This document shows positions 1 to 11,456 of a stretch of DNA of 64,000 bases, in pieces. Where the stretch lies: assembly GCA_009829735.1 (NCBI GenBank), contig CM020618.1, positions 17,035,346 through 17,099,345 of the forward strand. Reading direction: 5' to 3'. The position numbers were made by a program, and so were the translations under genes. The DNA is from Pyropia yezoensis (lineage: Eukaryota; Rhodophyta; Bangiophyceae; Bangiales; Bangiaceae). The notes under the pieces are model-generated. The model was not told the origin of the DNA, made no database searches, and worked only from the letters and a program-made list of their open reading frames with translations. Positions within the stretch are counted from its first letter, which is position 1. The number at the start of each line of letters is the position of its first letter.

Positions 1-1611
1 CCGGCAGATGGAGGGGGTGGGCGGGGCGAAGGAGCTCACCACGTCGCTCGGGTGAAAGGCGCGGCCACCGACGACGACCGCCACACCAAGTCGGCCGACG
101 ACACTAAGGTCACCCCGCGCCGCCTCTGCATGCCGTCTGCAGGGGGCAGAACGCTGCACTGGCGGCGGCGCGACGGCGTGCGACAGCGCCAAGGTGACTC
201 ACATGCACGGCTGCGGTGCAGTGGCCGCGGTGACGGGATCCACCATGACCACGACGACAGACGCCGCAGCCGTCACGGTGGCGTGACGAAGCGAGCATGG
301 CCGCACCCCCGCGGCAGCGGTGGTGATAGTGTTGAAGGCCACATGGGCATAGCCGCAGAACCAGTCGTAGGCACCTCGTGGATAGGCGTGCAGTGCACGG
401 CGCAGATTGGCATCGCGGCGGTCACAGCGACGACACCCCGGCGACGACCACAGCGACGAGGATGGAAGCCGCGAAGGGGACGGCCGGGAGGATGCAGATG
501 GTGGGGACGACGTCGCTGGCCGCGGCGTGGCTGCGATGGCGGTCCGCACGCTGGTGGTGACCAGTGCGACTGACACTCAGTCACGTGACAGTCGGTTCCT
601 GCACGGCATCCGACCTTGAATAGGAAGGGGGGGACGCGTGCTCTCGAAGTGCCGCTTGTCCTCGAAAGCTGGCCGCCCCACGTCGAAACTTTCGACTACT
701 GCTCGTTGTGGACCCCAATTAGAGCCGAGCTGTCTTATGTCCTTCCCTGCACATCTCCTTTAGCCCCAAACACGCCCCGTCGCAGTATCGAACGGAGTGA
801 TGTCCTTGGAACCGCGTCACAGCCTGAAATTTAGCGGCTTCGACGGCTGTATTCTTGCCCCAGAGTTCGAATGGAAGGGCAGTGCGTGTCCGTGCATGCA
901 CGCAACGAAACAGGCACGTGGCCTGCAAGGCACGTGCTGTGCACTGCACATGGCGTGGACGGCACATGGCGATGATGGCATGTCCCGACCACAGCAGGGC
1001 TGAAATCTGGCTTTGAGGGCTGTATGCATTGCACACCCGGCACCAGTCCACCCATTTCACCCGGCGCCCTTGGCGCTCTCTCTACCTTAGCGTACATTTT
1101 CCTTCTCGGTCGACATGGTGCTCTTCGACAGCCGAGGAGCGCTGATCCGTGCAGGAGAGGCTGCCCTGGCCTCTATTTCTTCCTCGTTCATTCCGCAACG
1201 GTGGGTGGGCGCTGGTGTGAACCAGGCGCACCGTAGTGCACCTGCTGCACGGGCCGGTGACCTATATAGGTACGCCTGGATGGGGGAGGGGGGGCGGAGC
1301 TCGCGTGGACCCAGTGAGTGTGAGACGGGCGAGGTGCTCCGACCGAGAACACGTTCTGCCTCTGGTGACTGGTGGGCTGCCTACCCCTCATCCCTTCGTT
1401 CTTACCTGGCTCGTTTTCTCACCACTATGGCACCAATGGCACCGAAGGACTGCTTTTCTCTTGTCTGTCGCTCGGTGGCCGAAGTCACTGCCAAAGACTC
1501 TACAAATGTCAACATATTGCCCTTCCTTCTGCTGTTTCGTGTCGTCATGTGCTATCGCAACCTGGCCTTCCCTCGCCACTGGACACCGCCTCGCTGGCCA
1601 ACTACTTTTAG
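1..1611. other. No recognisable gene
   Basis: I see only short overlapping frames with arginine- and glycine-rich translations and no family motif. Around 890-985 there are several short CACGTG/GCATGC-type self-complementary motifs. A reading frame opening at 1115 could hold an upstream exon of the unknown gene that follows, because CAACG at 1196-1200 is followed by a GTGGGT donor-like site. I cannot connect it with confidence. Confidence 0.5.
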
Positions 1612-3402
1612 ACCACATTCCATTCTGACAAGTTTGAGCACCCTGCCAAGCGTGTAGCTGCTGCCCTGCAAGTGCCGTATGAAGAGCTGGACGTTCCGCC
1701 GCGAATCGCGGTGCGTACCTGTTTCGCTTACATTGTGACCTCCTTTTCGTGCCGTTGTCTGCTGTGTGGCTCTTTCCCCCCTCTTTGTAGCGTGTGCCAC
1801 GGTGCAGTACCGTCGTAGTAGTGAGTCGTTGCTACGGGCTGCAAGGCGTAACCGCGCGACTCTGCGTTCTCCCAGGGTTTCATGTTCGTAGAGAAGTTGG
1901 ACCTGGCCTGGGACACCATCCATGTGGTCGACGCGGACTTTGCTCACGTTCTTCAGACCCTGCACGCGCGCTTCACTGTTGGCTCGAAGGAGGGAGCAGG
2001 ACACGATGTAGAGGAGGAGGAGGGGGCGCAACCTGCTCCAACTCATGGGAACGCCCGCGGCTTGGCGGCTCGGCGGACCAAGTGGCCGCCGTCCGGCCCA
2101 CCGGCGAAGAAGGGACGATCTTCGAAGAAGCGTCAGGAGGCTGAGGTCGTCGTACATGTCCAGCGCTTCGTGCGCTCCCTACCGCACATTCGTTCGGAGC
2201 AGAGGGTGGAGAGGGCGTTGGCGGAAGCTGTCGCGGCGATGCAGGAGGACGAGGCCAGCGCCACCGTGGTGCATCCTCCGTTTGTGGTGGCGCAAGCCAA
2301 GCCCTTCCCAGCCTGGCCTCATGGTGGGGCGGCCATCTATGTGCAGTTTCCATTCCTGCTAGACCAGTCATGGTGGTCGCAGGGCAAGTGGACTGTACGT
2401 TGCCGCAAGGCTGTCGTCCAGGCGGTGGGTGAGCGCTACCAGATGGTTCTTACGCCCAAGAGGACCGTCCAGCCAGGCTCGGTGCGCTGACCTAATGGGA
2501 ATGAGCCCCTACTACCCCTGACTCCGCCGGCAGTTGGCCCTGTAGGGGTGACGCCCTTGCCAGAGGAACCAGTGGCACCAGCTCTGGTTGCAGGAAACCC
2601 GGCCCTGTCTTTTAACGGCTCGGCGGCCACCGCGGTGGCAGGTGGTGCTGCGGCTACGACAAAGGTGGCGGGCCGTGATGCCGCTGAGGACGAGGCAGCG
2701 GGGGGTGTTGTAGCCCAGGCCGAGGCGGCGGACAGTACTGGAGCGGAGGAAGAGGCGGCCGGCGGGACTGGAGCCGAGAGCGAGGTGGCGGACGTTTCAA
2801 GAGCTGTGGCAGCGGGAGCCGCCGCTGCTGCGGAGGCACCAGGCCGCGCAGTCGCGGCTGCTGGCGGCAGTGCGCCTTCTTCCAGTGTTGGCTCAACAGC
2901 GACGGCAGGGGATGCTACGTCTCCTCCAGGGCAAGGCGAGGGTCTCTCACAGGCGGCGGTTGGTAGCTCTGGGACAGGTGGTGATGCGGCAGCGCCCGGC
3001 GGTGACACAACGGCCGCCGCCGGGGGTGGCACGGTGGCCGTCGCGTCGGGCGGCGCGATGGCCGTGGCGGCGGGTGAGAGCAGGGAACCTTCAGTTCTAC
3101 ACATGCCTCGGGAGCCCACCGACTACGCACCAATGTCCGAGCCGATGCAGCTCTGCTTGAAGCGGGCTGTTCGATGGGGGAAGGAGGAATTCGTCGAACC
3201 GTTCGAGGAGCAGCTGAAGTGATCGATTCTGGCGACCTCACCGACGACCAACGTCTCCTTCGTGTGCTCGTTCACAACCAACATGGAGCTGGAGGGAAAG
3301 GCCGTGACCTTGCCGGACGGCTCGCACCGCTCGAACAACTTTATGGTCGCGGGGTACGCAACGCGTCACCCCCTGGATGGTGCGGCGCAGGAGCTGGACT
3401 GA
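1612..3402 (+). pseudogene. Possible spliced gene of unknown function, probably decaying
   Basis: Three consecutive blocks, 1612-1710, 1791-1820 and 1876 onward, are separated by GT...AG gaps and all join in phase 0. The product contains KRVAAALQVPYEELDVPPRI and, in the third block, FMFVEKLDLAWDTIHVVDAD, which read like ordinary protein. The same frame continues through an acidic/Lys-rich stretch, a segment rich in W, F and Y (about 2280-2480), an Ala/Gly-rich linker (2548-3060) and a final segment near 3100-3400. In-frame stops lie at 2488 and 3220. The first could be removed by a short GT-AG intron (about 2481-2534); the second has no obvious remedy, so the gene is either broken or mis-modelled. 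I do not recognise the family. The 5' end is not defined. Confidence 0.35.
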
Positions 3403-4430
3403 CGGGTCCGGTTGTAAGGCGCGTGCACTGGACATGAGTGGGGAGGTTGAGCTCTGTGAGGGGCTTATCGAGGACGACGGGGAGCGGTGGAGGGAGTAGG
3501 GAGAGAGTCGGGGAGAAGAGAGGCGAGAGTGGGTAGTGCGAACTTTGCTTTCACGTGCCTACATCGTGTGCGTTATACAGTCTCGCCTTTTTGGCCCTAC
3601 CAAAGCGCCACCGACGGTCTCATCAATAGATCTCTGGCTGGTGAGAGGGATGCCGGCGCTCCGGATGGCAGTCGTACAGAAACGGCGGCAGCAGCGACCG
3701 TCCACCCGCGCGGGTCTGTGGCGCATCCCGCCGCCGCCCAGCAACTCGGTCACCTCTGTGACCGTGGCGTGAGGGACGGCCGTGAACGCCACTCGTGTCA
3801 TTGTCGCTAGCACGTTGGCTCGATGTCGTGGGCGCCACTACACGCGCCGATGCCGCCCGTACGAGGGAGAAGCGTTGCCACAGCCGAGACCATTGCGCGA
3901 CAACGCCCCGACGCGGGGAAGACACGGCCTGTGTCCGTCTCGCCGGAGGGGCGTGCCGCGGGGTGCACAATAAGGCGCGCGTGAGCCGAGAGCACGTGTC
4001 TCTGCAGCAATCTCCACGTTTCATGACGTGTCCGAACGGTGTCAATCGCTGGGGCTGCACTGCCGTGCAGGCTTCCGCACGTGAACGCGTGATGCAGTGC
4101 ATGCGACGGGCACGGCATTCACGTGTTTGTGAATGCTGCTGCAGACACGGTGTTTTGCGCGACCAGGGCCGCACTTCAGAATTGTGCATGCCCTGCAGTG
4201 TTTTCTTCATTCTAAGGCGTGCAGAGCTGACAATGTGAGACTTTACTGCTTGCAGAAGTGGCGACGGCCGGGCCCGAGGTGCCTGCAAACACGCATTTGA
4301 CAGCGCGCGCACGTGCCGGCACGGAAAATGAGATACACGGTTTAAGACCCGCTGCGCCGCGACAGCCGCCAAGGCAGGAGCCATCATCGCGAAGCAGACA
4401 AGCATAGACTCTGCAACTCTGCGCATTGTG
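3403..4430. other. No recognisable gene
   Basis: Only anonymous frames on both strands. A minus-strand frame across 3623-4795 is long, but its composition is irregular and it runs into the repeat that follows. A small hairpin with an 8-bp stem lies at 4115-4136. Confidence 0.5.
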
Positions 4431-4469
4431 TGACGGCCGTTCCGGGACACGGTCGAGTTCGCGGCACAT

Positions 4470-4493
4470 CGAGTTCGCGGCGCCGCGAACTCG
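4470..4493. repeat. 24-bp perfect palindrome
   Basis: Each half reads CGAGTTCGCGGC and the whole is identical to its reverse complement. The same GAGTTCGCGGC word recurs at 4455-4465 and several times at 14360-14530, so it is a building block of the surrounding TIR element. Confidence 0.85.
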
Positions 4494-4897
4494 TTGCCAC
4501 ATCCGATGCGTCTTTTTGGACATCGCCGATGGTCATTGAGTTGGGGCCTCGGACGACGCCAAATACATAGCAGTTGGGTCCACGTAGTTTCAACAACTTC
4601 TGATGGACTAATCGACCAATCTGTTCTGCAAACATTCTGGGGACCATGGTTGCTGTCCCACACTGGTCTCCACGTCCATGCCGACGCCCTGCTCGCCCCT
4701 CCAGAGCTGTTGCCGGTGCAGCACGATACCCCCCCCCTTCCCCCTACACCCCCGCAGCTCTCCCCCCTATTGCACAGCGATGGACTCCTCGGCAATGGAG
4801 GCCCTGATGGTCAACAATCTGTTTTTTTGCCGCAGAGCTGGAGAACGGCTGCGTTGACACGGCCGCCCGCTGCATGGCGGGCGCGCACAGCGCGGCA

Positions 4898-4902
4898 TGC
4901 GC
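4898..4902. repeat. Target-site duplication, left copy (TGCGC)
   Basis: TGCGC directly precedes the first base of the 5' LTR and is repeated directly after the last base of the 3' LTR (14208-14212). A 5-bp duplication is usual for Ty3/gypsy integrases and shows that 4903-14207 entered as one unit. Confidence 0.9.
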
Positions 4903-5357
4903 TGTGGCAGTATTGACCCCCAGGTACGGGGGCAACACGTGCCATGCAAGGGGCGGCAGGCCACTAGCCTGATCCGTTCCTCTCCCTGCATTTGGGTCCG
5001 TATTCCCTAAGTTTGGGATCGTTAGCTTAGTAGTAAATCCAACTTGGATTTGAGGGTTTTCTGCATTTATCGTCTTGAATTTTCGTGTGGCCCGGTGGGC
5101 AGGTGCTGGGGTGGGAGATTCTGAGTGGCGAGATTCTGAGGGGACCCTGCGGGGATAAGGGGAGGGACAGCGGGGCTTGGCCCTGCGTCCCCGTCCCGAC
5201 CAAGAAACTGTTGGACCACACACCATCCTCTTGTTTGTCAGTGGGGGGGTTGCCCCACAACAGGGACAGAGTGTGTGCGACTTGCACTTCTTCCGGTTCC
5301 CCCGACACGGAAGGCAGCCCTTGTACACCGCCCCAACTTGGGTGCCGTGTGTGTAGG
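4903..5357 (+). repeat. 5' LTR of Ty3/gypsy copy 1
   Basis: Begins TGTGGCAGTATTG and matches the 3' LTR at 13739-14207 almost base for base. The boundary with the internal region is not clear, and I could not identify a primer-binding site. It contains two odd-centred palindromes, at 5035-5051 and 5332-5342. Confidence 0.88.
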
Positions 5358-5417
5358 GGGCCCTCTGTCTCAGAGGAACGGTGGACTTGGACGGTGTCAT
5401 ACGGACCGTCAGCCAAC

Positions 5418-7364
5418 ATGGCTAGTTCGGACCCCCCGTCGTCCGGGGAGTACACGGGTGACGCACGTACTTCAGTGCCTTTGAATACTGATGAGACACA
5501 GGTGGGTTTACCTGGGGTCGCAGAGGAACTAGAGGTCCCTCAAGCCAGCAGGACTGGAAGTGCGGGCGGGCAACAGGCCACCCCGACTCAGTCGGGAGTT
5601 CACTCGGGTGACACTTCTGATGTGGGTGGGCCGAAGTCTGGCCACCGTGTGGTACACTCAACGGGAACGTCCCAAGGGGTGAGGACTGTCCCCGCGGGTT
5701 CCACTCGGGTTGGAGCCAACTTTGGCTTGGAGCCGTCGCCAACTAGGCTTTCGGAGGACGGCGGACCTCCGTTGGTCGGCGGTGGGCTCTCGCCCATGCC
5801 CCCGGTTGAGACCCCTAAGGAACGTGGTTACCCCTCAGGTGGACTCCCGGAGGCGGACCGAGACTCAACTGGAGTCGTCAATCCACTCCTCGCGGAAACT
5901 GTCCGTCGGGAGGCGACCGATGTGTTGCGGCAGACTTTGCCGGACCTGGTGGTCACGATGACGAATACTATTCTGAATCAAATTGTGGCGAGTTTGCCAG
6001 GTGGCCTTAATGTCCAGACCGGATCGGGGCTTTCGAGCCCGCAGGCGCAGGGAGAATCCCTCCTCACGCCTATCTCGGGTCGCCCCGAACAGGGGGCGAC
6101 ACCTGTGACTCCCAACGAGGGAGCCACACCATACTCGGTGGGGCGTACGCCCCTCATGGGGGAGTTTCCCCCGGAAACGCCGGCGGCTACACCAAGCGCG
6201 CCGCGCCAGACTATGGGCACTGAGGGTCAACTTACCCGAGTGCCACAGCGGCTGTTCCCTCAACGTGAGGTGCCGCCCAAGATCCAGGTAGCCAACCCGG
6301 TCTACCAGAGGATCTTTGATTGTGAGACCTACGCCCTCCACAACAAGTCGGTGGCGTGTGGTCCTGACCAGGCCCGAGCCATGGGCCGTGCCAAGAAGAA
6401 TGCACTTCACTCTTTTGGGCACAAAGCGGAGTGGGATGGAACTCCCCCCCTCCGTGTCCTTGAGCTCCTACGTCGTTTCACAAAAGCCTGTGACGACAAT
6501 GCCATAAGTGAAGGCATGGCTTTTTACATGCTATAGGAGTTTACGAAGGGAGACCTGCGGATAGAACTTATGTCCGTCATGCCCAGCTCCTCAAGTGGAG
6601 GCGCTGGGGAGGTGACGTCCTATTTGGAGCTCGTCAACTGGTTGTTGAGGGCCATGGTTGATGAAGCGGCGTTTGCTTCTCAAGTCGAGGAATTTACGCA
6701 AGCCCATCAGGAAGAGGCGGAGGACGAGTTGTCCTTTGCGGAGCGAGTCCGTAAGCTCAACAATCTTTGTCGGTTTCTTCATCCACAAGCTGTGGTGAAG
6801 AGTCGGTTTGTGGAGGGACTTCATTGGTCAGTCCGGATGGAGACCCGGGAGCATAACACTGCCCGGGCGACCCTGGCCGAGTTGGCTAGGTTCACCTACC
6901 GCAGAGCCGAGGCCTACCGCAAGTTGCGGGAGGAACAACGCCAGGAGCGTCAAGCCGAGTTGGCCAAGGAACGGGAGGAGGCGCGCCAGGCCAGAGAGTT
7001 GAGAGAGGCACGCCGAATCCGCAAGGAGAGGGTGGTAGCTGCCGTGGGAACTTCCCAGGGTATCTCTTCGTCTTCCCCAGTTGGGAAGACCCCTCCGGAA
7101 ACTGATAATCGGTGTTGGAACTGCAACTCCGATGGACACTGGGCATATGATTGCCCCAAGTTGAGTAAACGCATCCAACAACTTGTTAGGAATGCGAGTA
7201 AGAAGTCGGCTACGAACGAAGTACGTTCACGCTGCGAGGGTGGGTCTCGACCGGTGGTGGCGGTCGCCACACCCTCGGCGGAGGGGGCGGACACGTCATC
7301 CTCGGACTCGTCGTCTTCCCCTTCGTCCTCAGATTCGGACGCCAAGTCGGCGGGAAACGAATGA
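5418..7364 (+). other. gag region of Ty3/gypsy copy 1 (fossil)
   Basis: The region encodes the structural polyprotein. An acidic, Pro/Thr/Gly-rich N-terminal part opens MASSDPPSSGEYTG, preceded by a short leader after the LTR. Next comes a capsid-like helical part (about 6290-6900) and an Arg/Glu-rich stretch (about 6890-7040) that is probably a coiled coil. A CCHC zinc knuckle follows at about 7114-7156 (CWNCNSDGHWAYDCP), then a Ser/Asp-rich acidic tail. The knuckle and the position before protease and RT make the assignment. Longer frames that open upstream inside the LTR are not taken as the start. Confidence 0.82.
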
Positions 7365-8527
7365 CCGTTCGAGCTGGCCGTCCGAAGCTCACAACGGCAG
7401 CCTCGGCCAAGTGGGTCAAGAGGACGAACCAACCGTGCCGGATACTGCGGCGACCTAAGGGAGTCCGCCCACCTCGGGTAGGATTCCCCAAGAACGTAAA
7501 CCCACGTCGGGTCATCGCGGTGCTGACGGGTGAGAACTTCGAGGTGGCTGGACGGGTGCAACTTGCCCCCGGCCGTGCCTGCTGTGCCCGTATCGTACTT
7601 GATACCGGGTCAGGAGCCTCCTTGATACGCAAGTCGCTATTACCAAAGGAGATGAAGCTCCAACGCTGGAGGTCTAAAGCTGACCATCTGATCGATATCA
7701 ATGGTGGGGTACTTCCCATCGTTGGTGCCGTGACCCTACGAACTAGGTTGGGGACCCATGAGGTCGACGTGACCTATGGTGTAGCTGAGAATATATCGGT
7801 ACCCCTGCTTCTGGGTACCCCTTATGTCGTAACACAAGTGCCTTTGATTTGTGGCCCTGAGTACTGGGTCAAGTTGATGAATGGGGAGACTATCCCCATC
7901 CTTGGTAAGGGAAGGTCTCTGGCTCCTGTGACAGTCTCACGGTCGAAGCCTGTTTGCTCTGTGAGGGATGGGTTTACTGCTACTCTGCGTTTAGCCCGTA
8001 AAGTCACGTTGCCCCCCAACTCGGTGGCGCACGTTGACGTTGCAACTGATTATACGGGGAACGGGTTGGTGCACCCTCACCCCCGTCTTGCTCGCAAGCA
8101 CCAAGTGCATGTTGCCCTTGGCACGATGGACTCCAAAGCCGGAGTCCCGTGGAGGATCCAGGTTATGAACCTGAGCTCGTCGCCCAAGTACTTCAAGTCG
8201 GGAGCCAAGTTCGGCTATATCGACCAACACGAGGGACCGGTAGTAGCGGTCACCCTCAACGCGGGCGCAAGTAGCGACCCGAAGTCCGGAAAGGAGAAGC
8301 ATCAAGCCAAGTCGGCCGCCTCTCCTCGGCCCCATGTGAACATGGAGGGTGTCCCACCCAGGTTGAGGGTTCAAATTGAACGCCTCTTGGACCAATATCA
8401 CAAGTTGTGGGATGGTCAATTGGGACTCATGAGAGCCACCCAACACCGGATCGAGTTGAAGCCCGGTGCACCCCCTATACGCCAACAACCGTATAAGGGA
8501 GGACCCATGTTCAAGGGCCCTCGTTAA
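7361..8527 (+). other. Protease region of Ty3/gypsy copy 1 (fossil)
   Basis: The translation carries a retroviral-type aspartic protease motif, VLDTGSGASLIRKS, near 7598-7640. It is followed by VLPIVGAVTLRTRLG and LLLGTPYVV, the flap and second-half motifs of retropepsins. The C-terminal part (about 8340-8527) leads into the RT. The frame overlaps gag by a few bases and the RT frame by about 60. Ty3/gypsy elements often use frame changes in this zone; which mechanism applies here is not resolved. Confidence 0.8.
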
Positions 8528-11345
8528 GGAGCAAGTTGCTCGCATGGAGGACCTCGATGTGATCGAGGCCAATAACGCCGAGTGGGCGAGTCCGGTGGTT
8601 ATCGTCCCCAAAGTTGATGGCACCCCCCGGTTCTGTATCGACTACCGTAAGCTCAAAGAGAGCACGGTGAAGGACAGTTATCCCCTACCTAGGATGGACG
8701 ACTGTCTGGACTCCCTGAGGGAGGCGAACGTGTTCTCTACCCTGGACTATAACGCGGGGTACTGGCAAATTCCCATTGCCACGGAGGACAGGCATAAAAC
8801 TACCTTTACCTGTCACTGTGGTACCTACCAGTGCAAGCGTCTACCGTTTGGCCTGTGTAACGCGCCGGCAACTTTCCAGCGCGCTTTGGACATGATTCTG
8901 GCCGGAGTACGGTGGCAGATCTGTCTCGTGTACCTAGACGATATCATTGTGTTCTCCCGAAGTCCGGAGGAACACATTGGCCATCTTGGCCAGGTGTTCA
9001 AGCTACTTGCTGACGCCGGTGTGTCACTGAAGGCGAGTAAGTGCCACCTCTTCACTCAAGAGGTGGAATACTTGGGACATGTTGTCCGTCCGGGGCGTCT
9101 CAGTGTCAACGAGAAAAACTTGAGGGCCATCCGTAAGGCTCAGTACCCCCGGATCCAGACCCAGATGAGGAGCTTCCTCGGGATGTGTAACGTGTACCGA
9201 CGTTTCACCAAGGGCTTCGCCAAGGCGGCGAAACCGTTGAATGAGTTAGTGAGCTCAACGCTACCGAAGAACCTGCCTCCCCCAAGTCGGGTGGAGCAGG
9301 AATCCTTTGAGACTCTTCGGGACCTTCTGCTGAAGCCCCCTATCCTGGCTATTCCCAGGTTGGGAGGCCACTACATCCTGGATATGGACGCTAGCTACGA
9401 CCAACTTGGTTGTGTGTTGCTTCAGCAGCAGCCGGACAAGGAGTACTTGCCGGTGGGATACTTCAGCAAGGGGCTGAACTCGGCCGAGAAGAACTACGGA
9501 GTCACGGAGTTGGAAGGACTCGCAGTGGTGTGGGCGGTGACGTCACTTCGTCGCTACCTAGAGGGTGAGAAGTTCCTCATCCGCTGTGACCACCGCGCGT
9601 TGCAGTTCATCTTCAAGACGGACTGTACGAGCACTCGTCTCAACCGGTGGAGGGTGCGACTGGCACCCTTCAACTTTGATATTGAGTACCGACCTGGCAG
9701 GCAACATGCTCTTGCCGACGGCCTCTCTCGGGTACCTACCGAGGGGCTGGAAACTAACTCAGTCGATGAGGGCATCCCCATCGTGGGGGTAGTCACGCGC
9801 TCGGGTCAGGCGTTGAACCCCGAGGCGCCAGGGAACAAGAAGTACTTGCCCCTGTCCCTGGACGAGGTGGTGAAGGCCCAGGCCGAGGATCCCTTCTGCA
9901 AGTCGCAGAGGGATACACTGGATACAGTGGCGGAGACGCGGTTCTTTCTGGGAGACGATGGCCACCTCATGAGGAGGGGGGTATTCCAGGGGACCGAACA
10001 ACTTGTCGTCCCCGCATCCCTCAAGGACAGTATCCTTGAGAGGGAGCATAACGCTCCCACACGTGGACACCTGGGGTCTAGTAAACTGTACCAGACCCTG
10101 AGGACCAGGTACTACTGGCCGTCCATGGTGGTGGACATCTACAGTTGGGTGGCTGCCTGCACAAGTTGTGCACAGAACCGTCTGATGGAACGGCGGCCTA
10201 CTACGGCTATGCTATTGTTCCCGGCCAAGAAGCCCTTTGCCGCGTTGGCGATGGACATCCTTGGGCCACTGCCAGTGACCGAGGAGGGCAACCAGTACCT
10301 CCTGGTTATCTGTGACCGCTTCACGAAACTTACGCGAGCGATCCCACTGGCAGAGATCACGGCCATGTCGGTCGTGTCAGCCTTCCTAGATCACTGGGTT
10401 GCCGCGTATGGCATTCCAGATAGTACACTATCGGACAATGGACCGCAATTTGCGTCCGTACTGTTTCAGGGAGTGCTGGATATGTTGGGGGTGCGGGCAA
10501 ACTATGCCACCCCCTACCACCCACATACTAATGGGCAGGTGGAGCGCTTCAACAAAACTATTGTTAGGCAGCTGCGCCACTATGTGAGTGAGCACGTGAA
10601 AACGTGGGACCAATACATTTCTATTCTTACCACTGCCTACAATTCGCAGGTTCACTCATCTACCGGGGAAGTACCTCTCGCTTTTGTGACCCCCCGTCGC
10701 GTGCGGTCTATTGCCGTGCGGCGGCCGCTCCCAACTAGGGAGGATGGTGGCAGGACGCCTACTCCTACTGAGAGTAAGGCGGAGTTCGCTGCTAGGCTTG
10801 AAAACCTCATCCCTAAAGTCAGGGCTGAGATGGACAAAGCACAAAAGCGCTACAAGCGTACCTTTGACAAAAAGGTGCGCAACGCCAAGCATGTCCCCGA
10901 GCAGGGTGACTGGGTATTGGTCCACTCACACACCCCAACGGGGGGTAAGTTGGTATTCCAGACGAAGGGGCCGTACCAGGTCCTTCGTACTGATGGGCGG
11001 CGCTTCACCATCGAAAGTGACGATGGGGTCCGCACAGTGAACGGACAGGACGTGGTCAAAGTTGCACCACCGCCTGCAGGCGACCCAGCTTGGGCGCGTG
11101 CGTTGGAAGCGTGGCGCCTCCCCTCACTGCCTGCGACCAAACAGGGCCCGCAGGAGTACGTGTTCGATAAGTTCATCGACCACGGCTGGGATGAGGACAC
11201 TGACCGCCTCATGTTGAGGGTGCGTTGGTTCGGCTACAAAGCCAAGGATGACTCGTGGGAACATGTAAAGGACCTTCCCGCTGAGAAGGTCCGGGCCTAC
11301 TGTGCCCGGAATGAGATAGACCCTAACAGCCCTCCCTCAACGTGA
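8466..11345 (+). other. RT-RNase H-integrase-chromodomain region of Ty3/gypsy copy 1 (fossil)
   Basis: Domains in order: reverse transcriptase with FCIDYRKLKEST, LPFGLCNAPATFQRALD and the catalytic YLDDIIVFS (about 8929-8955); Ty3-type RNase H with ILDMDASYDQLGCVL; the zinc-binding HHCC of integrase (REHNAPTRGHLG ... CTSCAQ); the integrase core with DILGPLP, SDNGPQF and YHPHTNGQVERFNKT, covering the D-D-E residues. A C-terminal chromodomain-like segment follows (about 11156-11320: FDKFIDHGWDEDTDRLMLRV, VRWFGYKAKDDSWE). The reading frame across this region looks whole. The chromodomain suggests targeting to modified chromatin, as known for chromoviruses. Confidence 0.92.
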
Positions 11346-11456
11346 GGGAAGGCCGAGCAACAGTGCCAAGAGAGTGCTTCAAGTCGAAGTGGTACGCAGA
11401 GTGGCTTTCAACTACAGCCCTAACCCTCACACTCTCACAACAAAAGCAGCTGCCAA
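11346..11456. other. Convergent spacer between pol and the antisense ORF
   Basis: A 111-bp spacer separates the end of pol (+) from the end of the antisense ORF (-). The two genes therefore converge tail to tail. The matching spacer in copy 2 is at 63662-63772 and is well conserved. Confidence 0.8.

Noticed and set aside
3623-4795. 390-residue minus-strand frame
   Set aside because: It crosses into the TIR element, has irregular Arg/Ser/Cys composition and no family features.
5085-5417. gag start inside the 5' LTR
   Set aside because: The open frame runs into LTR sequence, which in the 3' LTR copy cannot be gag; the Met at 5418 follows the leader.
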